The position numbers were made by a program, and so were the translations under genes. A stretch of DNA of 64,000 nucleotides from Taenia hydatigena. Its lineage: Eukaryota > Platyhelminthes > Cestoda > Cyclophyllidea > Taeniidae. This document shows, one piece after another, positions 53,065-64,000 of the stretch (the stretch's first letter is position 1; each line of letters begins with the position of its first letter). The notes under the pieces are model-generated. The model made no database searches, was not told where the DNA came from, and saw only the letters and a program-made list of their open reading frames with translations. Location: NCBI GenBank assembly GCA_036345935.2, contig JADWOT020000006.1, positions 11,940,519 through 12,004,518 on the forward strand, written 5' to 3'.

Positions 53065-54198
53065 ATGGAAGATTTGCGGCCCTCTTCTCTCGGAACCAAA
53101 CAGCAGTAGATTCGTCCAACATATGTGTATTTTAAATTCCTTTAGTTGGGATAGTCATTACGAGAAGGAATTGGAGAATTTTGTCGAATTCAATGACACA
53201 GGCGATATATGGTACTGCTACCGAGTGGCGTTCTTTGCTCATCGGATCAATTAGGTTCGGTAAATCGGGCGAACAGCGTATCATCAAATACCTCTCGGAT
53301 TGTGGTACTCCCTTGGATTCCCGAATGTTAGATTTGGGAAGTGGTAGCGGTCACTTTTGCTTCGAGCTTGTAAGAGCCGCCTGTAGATTACATACTCATT
53401 TCACTTATAGGCGGCACATGGTTATGCGTCTGTCACCGGTGTAGATTATTCCGAAAATGCTATTAAGTTGGCTCGGAAACTGTCGATTTCTGCACAAATT
53501 TCGGAGAAGATAGAATTTAAGGTATTCATATTGACTTATGACAAGCAATTTAACCTCCTTTTGCAATGACATAATGTCTTTTTGCTGCGTTATATGGTAT
53601 TGTTGCGTTCGTTTCTATACTACCGTTTTTTATTTAGTCTTTGTTATACTGCCATTGTAAAGTTTTTCTTTTGCTATTAGAAATTAGGCACACTAAGGGT
53701 TTTGGAATATATGTATAGTGCTCTCTTTCATGTGATGATTTGTGTATATATTTCCTACTATCCTTTCCACTAGGTGTTAAGGTACAAGCGTGTAGCTATC
53801 TATTTATATTTTTTGCACTTTAGTGTTTGGATCTGCTTTCTTCAGAGTCTGTTTATGATTTCGTCTCCCGGGAAGGTCTGTTTGATGTTGCTATCGACAA
53901 AGGCACTTTTGATGCCATCACCTTGACACCAGACGAAGCGAACCCTCTGAGAGTTTCAGAGAGGTCTCGTGATCTCTACCTGCTTAACACACACCACCTT
54001 CTCCGGTCCGGTGGTATAGTTGTGATAACCTCCTGCAACTGGGCCGCTGAGGAGCTGCGCCAGGAATTTGAACGCATTCGCAAAGGAATGAGGCAGCTCT
54101 TTGAGTTCGTCTACGAGGTGCCACCACTAAGTTCATTCACTTTTGGTGGTGTGACAGGTGTTAGTAGTGTCTGCTTGGCTTTTAGGCGCCTTGATTGA
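53065..54198 (+). CDS. EEF1AKMT2: eEF1A lysine methyltransferase 2
   Basis: A seven-beta-strand S-adenosylmethionine methyltransferase (METTL10/Efm4 family) that methylates a lysine of elongation factor eEF1A in the cytosol. Exons join in phase: 53065-53105 (ATG), 53146-53211, 53255-53369, 53411-53521, 53824-54198 (TGA), giving 235 residues. The N-terminus carries SSLGTKQHWDSHYEKELENF and DTGDIWFGKSGEQ, diagnostic of this family. Motif I is MLDLGSGSGHF, followed by VTGVDYSENAI, then DVAIDKGTFDAITLTPDEAN, ITSCNW and the C-terminal FTFGGVTG. The human protein is longer at its ends. The first three introns are 40, 43 and 41 bases, so naive reading frames hide the start: the family N-terminus appears only after splicing. 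All SAM-binding and substrate-motif residues are present, so the enzyme looks functional. Confidence 0.95.
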
Positions 54199-54624
54199 AC
54201 CCTTTTCACCACCTTACCATTTGCATGAATATCTGAAAGCAGAGCTCTTAAAGAATCCTAGTTGTGTCTCACTAAACATTTGATAGCTGTCATGGGTTGG
54301 GCTTCCGAAGAACGGTAGAGTATTTTAGGCATCAATATCTGCCTTTGGTTAAAATCTTCCAAATTCGAGTTCTTGTAGCCTTGCGAGGCCGCTAGTTACC
54401 ATTTTCAAAAGCGTAGGCGTGGCGTCTCACTAGTCAATGATATTGGGGGTTTGCCTTTCTCATAATTGGAAGTGTTGGTATTTGTGACGAAAATAGACCA
54501 CCTGCAACTGAGTTGGATGTTACTGCTCAGATGTTCGGCTTCATTTTTCTTTCGTTTCTGGACCCCTATCGAGAAAACGCCTTCAAAGAGGGTTTTAACG
54601 GTCCCAAGATAAAGGCACTACTTA

Positions 54625-54630
54625 AATAAA
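54625..54630 (+). other. Candidate poly(A) signal AATAAA for EEF1AKMT2
   Basis: First clear AATAAA after the EEF1AKMT2 stop, 427 bases downstream, in an AT-rich context. It would give an ordinary-length 3' untranslated region; an earlier non-canonical signal cannot be excluded. Confidence 0.35.
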
Positions 54631-57600
54631 GTTAGTACAGCATTTACCCCCAGTCAATGCAAACGTGCTAGCCTGTTTCGCAAGTCTGCGTCCGGCAGGC
54701 TAATTGCTTCATCTACATTAATTTGCTTCAATCATTTCGAAATGGAGTCATTCTCACCATTTTGCTTCTAGAATTAGACTGCTATAGGATCAGACACCTT
54801 ACTTGAAAATGTTAAACTATCGAGTGTTGAGCACGGATTCGACCTCCCGCAGATCTGTAAATCCAAAATTATTCTTCGCGAAATGGATATGGCACTGTCA
54901 GAGTATGATGCCAGCGTTACTGAGTTAGGAACGTTTGTTGTCAGTTCTAAGTGCTTCATGCAACATTGGAATTCAATTTTACCAGTGCGTTCCAGGTAAA
55001 TACAGAAATTGGAGGTTATTGTAGTTGAAATAGTGTGGGATTTCCCGGCGATTTGTTCAAAAATTTCAAGTGTTCGAAATGGTTACATTGAAGAATTGAC
55101 TGACCGGTTTGCATTTAAGGTTCTTCGTCTGCCTCTCCCCGCCTCAACCCATTAGTTTCACTAGCTTTCGGCACAATGACTCGGGTATAATTAATAATGA
55201 TAGAGCGATAGTGTTACCGTTAACTTGACCAAGCACCAAGCTAATAACCCCAAAAGTTAGGGCGCTATCTCCTTGGCGTCATTCATTATTTCTACTCTAA
55301 ATATCTCTTGAGACGGACAGAGTTGGGCCATTTTTTAAAGCACTGGAATCTCACAAGGGTTGCTTAAATTGTGCATGAAACATGCTGTCTTTCAGCAATG
55401 AAGATCATTTCTAGCGGTCATAGAAGGGGTATTCAAGACGACTTGGAATGGTGAGTCTTGACTAGGTCCATCGTTTAACTGCGTTTCAATTGGTGCGACT
55501 AAAGGCTTAAAATGATTATACTTTTAAATAAGGAGTGGTTACTGGCTCTTCGTGATGGTAGTTTCCTCTAGATTCAATTGATTGAAGGGAGCAAGTGAGC
55601 TTAAAAAAGTGGTAAATTTTTCAGGTGTTTCAGTCGGTTGGTATTAAAAATCTAGCGTCCGTTGAACTGTTGCTCTTTACACACTTGCGAAAAAAAGACT
55701 ACTCTCACTACGTTGTGAATACAAAGCCGTCTATAGACAAAAGGCGTCGCGTCACATTCCTATCCAAAGCTAGTTCATGGCAATTTGGTCATCCAGCATT
55801 GTAGTTTTTAAAAACGCACCTGTCTTTAGCTGCCAAATTTCTCACTGTTCTGTGGCATAACTGTCAGGCGCTCTTAAACCCACATATCAACCTTGTTTCC
55901 CGCCCCAGGGTAATCAGGTGACTGAAACCGACGACCTTATTTTCATCGGCGTCTCTTGATTTCTGAGTTCTTAATAAGGCAAAACGGCGCATCACTAGTG
56001 CAGTCCAAGTAGCCAGAGAACAGCATTAAATTATTTACGCCGGTATGGGCTGATCCCTTTTGAGAGTGACTCAACTCTCTCCCAAAAGGGCCATCTCCAC
56101 ACAAGTGCACTAACTTTAAGCCATTTTGGGAGGTGTCAGGGTCAGATTTGCAACTAAAATGTTGGCTTGTTGATTTACATTTTTCAGAACTCTTTATCAG
56201 GCCTTCTGAACCTTCCGACTTAATTAATAAAATTGGAGCAGTAAATTTTTTCAGTTGGAGTTTCACTAAAACTCCTTAAAAACACACTGTTGTGTGGGAT
56301 TGTTGCGTCCGTCTGAGAAGTTTAGCACTACTGAAACCGAAATTGTTGCACCTCACGCCTGCTTCAAAAATGCTTACGTTTAGTCGTGAATGCAAAAATT
56401 CATCGTATTTACCACATTGCATTCGTTTGATTAAGGCAAGTTATATAAGTTTGTCACTTTCCTTCGTTGGTCACAAAAATTTTCATTTATTCCGATATTT
56501 GAATGAAAGCATTGTTGCATACGAGGGTGATGGTGACCGGTGCAGTCAATGTTGAAAATGGCTTGAATGAGAGTATCATAGTGGTAGCAACGTATTTCAA
56601 GCCCACCTTGAATGAATCGTAAGCATGCCTAGGAAAGGCTCGAAAATGGGGCACCGAAGGTTTCTTTTGTTTTGTGGGTGTGAGGGTCTGCGCAGTCAAC
56701 TCAGTTCCTCAATACTATGTGCTTTTTCACTAATACACCTACAATTTGTGAAATTTTCTCGCCTGGACCATAACCAAGTAACCACTGAGCCTTACGCACC
56801 AACCGTTGCTCTCAATGAGCAAAACGTTTGTTTCTTCTCTGAAAAACGCTACCTAAACGGTTGCTTGAGAGACCGCTGGCGGGACCCGTGCGTAACTAGG
56901 CCCAATATTGAGTAAATGCGATTCTGTTGATTTGCATCAATGCTCATGGAAATAAGGCGCATTTCTTTTATCCGAGCTTGCACTAAAGGAGCTGATAGTA
57001 AATCCACGCAAAAAAGGTCTGACTACCATCAGGCTTTTCATAGTACAGCGCGGGGATAAATGCCCCTTGGAAAGAAAATCATCTTCCCATTGTTTGCACT
57101 TACGATAAGTAAGCATATTTATTTGTGACATTTCAGTAAGAACTTGGAATTATCGCTCAGCAGCATGCTTATTTGAATGATATAATTTAGTTTTAACTGG
57201 TTTAATCACCTGAAAAGCAAATTTTGGGGGTGCATTTGAAAAGGAGACCGAAATGTTTGCGTTTTCTTCACTCTGCAGCGATACTCGGGATAGTTAGCAG
57301 TCTTGAATATCCTCTGCAAATATAATGTTGTGTTTTGATCACATTTCATATGTTACGACAAACCGTGCAATTGAAGGCATTAAACATGGGAAAATTTCTA
57401 ACTGCATGGACGGCACAGCAAGCCCATGGGTTGTGCCTCAATACTCCTGGCATTGAGCTACCGCCCCAGGACACACACGGCTGGGTCTTGAGGTGAATCG
57501 CAAACGCGTTTTCACAAACAATTTTCCCGACCTCTCTTTCTTTGTTGTATCGCTCCTGAACTACGTTTGCACAAGAGCATTTATCATGGTCTACTCTATT

Positions 57601-60600
57601 CAGTGCCCCATAATGCGACCCATTGGTGCAAAATTTAGGAATGTGGGGTAACGCTCAAGGCTAAAACGTTCTAGCTCAGAACTTGACGTGGGTCTCATTT
57701 TTAGCTGAAAGTGCGATAGCTACACGCGTTTCCAGGTTGATAATAGCTTCCCTAAATGTGGGCTTAAAAAATGGTGCTGTAAATACACATGGATGATCAC
57801 CCTGATTAATGCAACCATTTTCAACCTAGGATAAGCCAGGACCAAAAACAAATCTAACAAGTGGATACTGAAGCATAAAATTACGAGCGCTATAGCATTT
57901 GCAAAGCCTCTCCGTTTCACTCATATTGCATCTTCTCTACACCTTGTACGATTGTGAACACTGCATTTAAGTGTATTCCCTTTCTAAAAAAGGTAACAAT
58001 TACTGCGAAACAAGGTTTTTACGTCGCTGATGGATGATCGCGTGCTTATTAAAAAGACAATGACTGGAATTGCCACTGCGACAATGCTTAGATAATTTGG
58101 GAACAAGGTCAAAACGCCGTTATTTCCTGACAACCCCAAGTGCGTTAGGAAAATGACATGACGGAGGACAAAGTGGAATGTCCAGTATCGAAGATGAGCA
58201 TTAAAAAAGGTATTTGAGAGTGGGACTCGATAATTGGATAGGTCTCGATGATTACTATTAAATTTGTGTTTATTAGTCCACAAAGTGACATTAACTTGTG
58301 ACTAGTCTCTACGATATGGAGACCAAAGTTTTCTTTTGGAACAAAGTTGCTATTAGGACATTGATAGCCGGTTTTAGAATCTGCCCCAGATTAGCCAAAC
58401 GCCTTATCATTGCGTGTACTAGCACTGCTGCACAGAGTGTATTGTAAAGGCGATTCCCTGCCTTTTTGAAGACAAGAATGGAAGAGTTGTCACCTCTGGG
58501 AGCCCCCAGAGCGCCTAATGACAGTAAAACGTGCATTTAGTAGACCAACAGATGGCCCTGGTGCTACTGGGCGTGGGATGGCAGTGACGGGAAAACGTTC
58601 CCTCAATGAGTGAGCATGACTCATCACGAGTGGAAGGACGACTTCACTTCCAATTCGTGGACGACCCCAATTGCACGACACCCGCCTGCAAGCGGGTGGG
58701 CGAGCTTGGCAGCAGGAGCAAGGGTGGCGGGTGGAGACAAAGAAGGAGGTTTGCGTGCTTTTGTGTGTGTTTGCGTGCGTTTAGTGAACAGGGGAATAAA
58801 ATTGTCCCAGTTAGCAGACCTATTCGACAATGAGGGTGAATTAAACATTGGTATCGGTGGGATGTGACTATATCGTATCCTGTTCGCATAGTGACAGTCT
58901 CCTGCATGACGTCAATCCTTGCCACGCGCGATGTCAAAAGGCCCCGGTGATCCGGGCCGTGGTCACGAGGTGAAAGCGGCAGTCTTCACAGAGATCTGGG
59001 GCTGCAGGACTAGATTTATTTTTCTGAAAATGAACAGACTTATTGTTCCGGGATGGCCAATGGTTCCCGCTGACAAATAAATTAGCTGATCCGTACTCGT
59101 CTTTCCTTTGTGCTCGATTTAAAATACGCGATTTTATCCAATAAGAACAACTTGACTTGGCGCATAACTAAGATGCTTAGAGGAAAACTCCCCGTTTTTC
59201 ATTCACAAATGTGTATACTTAGCAATAATTTAGGCAAGCTAAGTACCGTTTGTTCGTCTGAAAACTATAAGCACTTCATGAAGGCGAATAAGTCTTCTCT
59301 AGGTGTCTTTCCAAGTCTGAATCGCCTAATTTTTGCATGCGGTCAACTCAGGGACGGTGCACCTCCTGCACAATAATTGAAGTGCATGCCTGCCTATTCT
59401 AAGGCCCTAATCCAAAAGGAAGCCTAATTACTTAGCATTTTTGGGCCACTTTCCCCCTCCCCCTCCCACTTTTTTCCATTCAATGCTGATCAGTAAATCA
59501 GTAGAAGCGAAGTTGTAACCCAACCAGAGTCAAATTCTCCACAGCTTAGTAACTACTATTTTCAATTTAAAAAACAACAACCATGCTAACCAAGTCTCCG
59601 TTCCCCCTTTTAATTCCAATCGTTTCACCTCACCGATGCTTTGCCCAATGATGTTGGGGTTCAATTTGGTAGTTTAATCACCCAGATCGCAAAGCATCAG
59701 CTCTTCCGCCCTGAGACGCTTTAAATGGCGTTATTGTTCCCAACTAATCCTTTATCCTAGTAGCCCTTTCTGTAATTATGTACACTAATGAGATGCCAAT
59801 GATGGAAAACAATTTTAAGTTAGCTTTGGGGCCAAAACTTCTCCCCTTAATAGTCACTTTGACACATTGTGGGCTAATTGCAAAGGAAACTGGTCAATCA
59901 TCAATTCACGATTCCCGTGCCTGCAAAGCACACATATTCGCATACTGTTTAAAGAAATCTCATTATCATCCCCGTAAGTCGCCATCGGCGGAAGGCTTAA
60001 GGTACAAAAGATGCCCCCATGGAACAGGAAAAAGCGGTTTAATTTTCCTCTCAACACTGTCCTAAAAATTTTATAATTAAAGAAGTGCATACCTTTCACC
60101 GGCATAAGTTAATAGCTAGGCGGCTCATAATTTAAATCATTTGACAAGTTCTAACTACTGCTTACGACGTCACCACATAGGCATCATGAATAAGTCTTGG
60201 AGGAGAGGGAGTTCTCCCCTAGATTACACAGAATTCAAAAGGGAGTTCCCATTTTCATTTATTCACAAGCGCATTTTTAAAATTGCATAACCTTAGCGCA
60301 TCTACCATAATTGGTGACGCTATTTCTCTTCAAATAAGTTATTGAAGAAAGTCTGGACTAGTCATGAACCACTCTAACATAGGATGATAAATATTAGCTT
60401 CTACATCTATTTATAAACCTGACACTTTATTTGGACTGATTTTTGAACAGCACACAATATGTATCAAATGTAGGGTACAATTAAGGCCCGAGAGTAAGAA
60501 TCAACAAAATACCACTTTCTTCGGATCATTGTGAAATCCCATGAGCTGAACTAATGTTATATTTTAATTAGTCAAACATCCTTACGATAATAAGATACTT

Positions 60601-61102
60601 CCCCATGTCGAGATGACTAGGAATTTGACCTCTATTATGGTGAGCTTAATTACGCGAGCAGACTAGTCCCTCAAGTTTGTACTTCTAGGTTAGTGGTACG
60701 CATTTCGCCATACCACTTTGGCTTGTTACGGATTATTCGAAGACTCGGGAAGCTGCATTGTTGTCAGTGGCAGGTAAAAATGAACAAGAAGGTCAACTAC
60801 CCTAAATTCTATGGCTAAATACTAAACTTTGTCGTCACATAAGAGGGGCATCTATCGCAGATGGATAAATCCCTGAAAATTCCTAAGCAGAAGGGCCATA
60901 AATGGTATCCACCTGCACTATTTACCTCAGTCTCGTGTTCCACAAGAACGCTATCAACAACCAAAACGGCACTGGGCTTGAACCACTTGAAAGAGCCATT
61001 TGTCCAACTGTCTACATTACCTATATAAGAATGTTAACTACGTGAACAAGTGGCACATCCTCTATGTCTCTACTAGCTACATGGAACCTGGATGATAGAT
61101 GT
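54631..61102. other. Gene-poor stretch
   Basis: No exon with family similarity or convincing splice borders. It contains an imperfect hairpin at about 56055-56091, a GC-richer block with overlapping frames at about 58480-58990 with a short GTGTGTGTTTGCGTGCGTTT run, and a pyrimidine tract (CCCCCTCCCCCTCCC-like) at about 59450-59475. Confidence 0.3.
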
Positions 61103-61806
61103 TTAGCTCACTAATAAATGGATAACAAGAGGGATGGATGGCTGGAGGCCAGTTAAAATTGACAAGGTAACGAAGAGGAATGGGTTCACAATTTTAGTCC
61201 CACAAGAGTGCGTTAGACTACGACTTTTTGAAAATGTTTCTACGTTTAGGCTAATTTCTTTAAGACTGGTGGTTGGTAGGACGGATGTACTCATCGCCGA
61301 GCACCATCTTATCTTGAGTAGCATAAAACGAGTGCAATCGCTCTTCCTCAATGCAGTTCGCAGGTGGGACAAGACACCAGATACACTGGATTTGTCGAGA
61401 CAGATGTGGGAAGACACGATGGCTTCCAAAGCACCGACTACGCTGTGACGGCCGGCGCTGAAGGTTGACGACTCATAAAAGAAGAAAGGGTCTGTGCAGC
61501 GAATCGATACTTCAACTGACTCTGTATATAACCGCACAGGCACTTCAATTCCTGCGGGTTGTAGTTCCACTCTGTGACAACATTGAAGAGCCCCTCAGCT
61601 CTTCTGCACGTTGGCAGCATGTTCAGCCACACTGCTTTAGCCTATTACGAATGTGGAGAAGCCCAAAAGGACTACAACAGCAACTTAGCCTGCTTTTCAC
61701 TTCTCGGGAAGCTATCCAAATAATAGATAAGTTACAGATTTCGCAAAATTCTAACTCACAGCTTCGTTCAAAGGTCCAAAAATTTATCCAACCAGAAATA
61801 ATATAA
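61103..61806. other. Unidentified ORF cluster open on both strands
   Basis: The minus strand is open for 155 codons at 61103-61570 and, in another frame, 64 codons at 61438-61632. The plus strand is open for 104 codons (61134-61448) and 113 codons (61465-61806). The 155-codon frame has a protein-like composition (for example VRLYTESVEVSIRCTDPFFF) but I recognise no family, and no splice sites decide a strand. It may be an exon of an unknown gene or a decayed element. Confidence 0.25.
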
Positions 61807-64000
61807 AATTTGAGCTAAATTAAAAGTTGGGCTAAGTACGACAGACTCCTCCTGATTGCTGTTGAATACGCGATCTTGACTAAGAAAGGGAATAACGTTG
61901 GATATATTTACCAAATCACAATAGAGCGAAAAAATAAAAGACAGAATGGTCTTATTTCATTTAAATATCGTCAAGTGAATTGGTGGCATATTGCCGGTTT
62001 ATTTCGTAAGCACTTTTAAAAGACCAAAACATGCAACCATGAAAATTAACGTTCCGTCGTTCCTCTGTTGCGTGGGCAGACAGGCCAAGTAAAGTGAATT
62101 TCCTTCTTTCAAGGTCAGAGTCTACCACTTCTGCAAACGAGACGCTTGAGCCTTTTTCCCCTCTGTAAAAAACTAAATGATTATTGAAGGAGTCAGGCAC
62201 TGTTAACTGCGTTCCTACAAAAAGTGTTGATTAATTTGTTACAATGACATTTAGTAGCTAACTGGTTCCTTTTCACAATTCATGGACTATACTTCTCGGT
62301 TCCCTCGTGAAAGCACAAACAGTTTCCCCACCTTTTACTTTTCCATTCAAATGAGCTTCAATCGCAGTTCTCATTAGTCCGTCACTAAACTAAGTATTTT
62401 GAGAAACAGCTTTCGTTAGATCAATTATGCGTGCACAAATATAATATGCACAAATATATCGCAGAGGCCTTGATACTCGTTTGAATCTCTCCACTTTCAA
62501 CATAAAATGCTAGAGCTCTCAAAGTGACATTAAAATATGCATGCATTCATCGTTTTCACCCTGCGTTGAAGTTAAGCTGCCTTGCCTGTAGTGGATTCTA
62601 GGCATTTCAATTTGTCAGTTTTTTGCACCCAATCAGTTTAATGTTTCCCTTAATACTAGATATTTGTTGTAGAGGCCTTACGAGTGGGATCCAAGGCCAA
62701 TAAGTACGAAGTCTTTTATGTTCTATTCACGAATCGCTGTTCAATTTCTACCGACATTAAATTACATCGACAAAAACGCCCCACTCGGTCTTTCATATGA
62801 ACTTCGATTAAGTCTTTTCTGATACTCGTTTAATGCGCTGAAAAGGTGCGGTGCGATCTTTTGCCTAAATGTCGTCATCAAAAATTCTGCTTATTAGGAC
62901 AATAAAGGCTGAAAATGCAACGAGACAGAAGAAAAGCGCAAAATCACAAATCGAGTGCTGGCGAAATTCTGGGTCTACCTTTTTATCCATGCGAGCCATA
63001 TCCACTTTTGCGGCCTGTTATTATAGTGCATTCTCCCAGTGGCTAAATCTGAGGCCTCATATCTAATACACTCCCATGGTCTGGGGCACATTGCTTACCC
63101 TCTGCTTTGCTTAACTACAACATTCAAGCAACACCCAGCTTAGAAATTGGGGCAGTGGAACATGGTTTCCTCAGTCCTGATAAGCCAATAGCTCTGCCAA
63201 TGCAATTTGTGACAGTGAATGAAATCTATGCATTTTGCTTCTCCACACGCTTCCTGGCATTGCCAGGTACCTTTCCATGCATAACTATGTGGATATGACT
63301 TATGTCTAACTGCAAGTCCTCAGCTCACGTTCATACTGCCCTTGTAAAATTTGGGTGATGCTAGATGCCACCAAAGAAAGAGTATGCTTTTGTCTACTGG
63401 AGCTTAGTATCTTTCACCAACCTTTTCAAATGAAAATACCTAAATCGAATCCTCCTGTTTTCGCTAATCATAGACTTCTGCAATCCAGGGCAAATTCATC
63501 GTAGATTTCATTTAAATGTCAAATCATAAAGCTAATCAAAAAAACTTGCCTCTTTACAACAAAGAGGCAAAAAGTGAGTAAGCCTTGGTTGGTTAACGAA
63601 ATAAATTGCATTGACTCTAGTCCTGAAAATGTCATGCCGCCGATTTTGAAAAACTAATCCCAGAAGACGAGGTATACAAGAAGCTAGAATGCATTTCCAT
63701 GGACGACAACTATTTCTCATAAGAGACCATGCCTATGCCTTTAAGCTCATTCTCTTAAAAGGCAGATTTGGATACTTTGTAAGAAGGCACAAGGCAAACT
63801 GACCACCGCCTTGAACTGGGCGGTCTCCTTTGAAAAAAGAGGCTTACCAAAGTTTGACAAAAAAATTTGACTTTCCATGGTATTTTTGGGATTATTAGCG
63901 TCGAATAGTGTCCTGACCTTTGCTGTAGTGAATTTCCCCTACGACTGGACGAATGCCTTGCAATCAGATTGTTTCGGCAAATCACACCCACAATCATATC
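61807..64000. other. No gene recognised
   Basis: Short chance frames only. A perfect 10-bp hairpin with a 5-base loop lies at 63546-63570 (TTGCCTCTTT pairing with AAAGAGGCAA). No RNA gene could be assigned to it. Confidence 0.3.

Noticed and set aside
63546..63570. Perfect hairpin as a microRNA or terminator
   Set aside because: A 10-bp stem with a 5-base loop is too short for a microRNA precursor, and bacterial-type terminators do not apply.

Overview
The window is animal nuclear DNA: genes are split into many exons, background is AT-rich, intergenic spaces are long, and there are relics of an LTR retrotransposon and short interspersed repeats. Several genes carry introns of only 28-44 bases beside introns of several hundred to 2,500 bases. 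That mix, with the gene families seen, points to a parasitic flatworm, most likely a tapeworm. The organism call is inference; the genes rest on direct reading of exons, splice sites and reading-frame phase. The frames were stitched by eye, with no alignment or transcript data.

Layout. 1-6.8 kb: a small unidentified gene candidate with tiny introns (1263-1663, minus) and one exon of a tetraspanin (3847-4122, minus). 6.8-12.2 kb: a near-complete Integrator subunit 7 gene (plus), followed by three splice-compatible exons (12225-12755) that may be an alternative tail or another gene. 12.8-21.5 kb: repeat-rich, with a decayed Ty3/gypsy-type element (about 17108-20700) and a 185-bp foldback repeat. 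22.0-24.5 kb: sideroflexin (plus). 27.8-31.0 kb: RAD51C (plus), converging on a large ADAM metalloprotease gene (31.8-47.4 kb, minus) whose first exons I could not resolve. 53.1-54.2 kb: EEF1AKMT2, an eEF1A lysine methyltransferase (plus), with three introns of 40-43 bases. 54.2-64.0 kb: no confident gene, one unexplained ORF cluster near 61.1-61.8 kb.

The genes do not form one pathway. INTS7 acts in snRNA processing and transcription control, SFXN in mitochondrial amino-acid transport, RAD51C in homologous recombination, EEF1AKMT2 in translation-factor methylation, and the ADAM and tetraspanin at the cell surface. What unites them is gene architecture: mini-introns clustered at the 5' end of some genes, and two apparent GC-AG introns with the same donor context. 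No CRISPR array, bacterial operon, rRNA or tRNA gene was seen.
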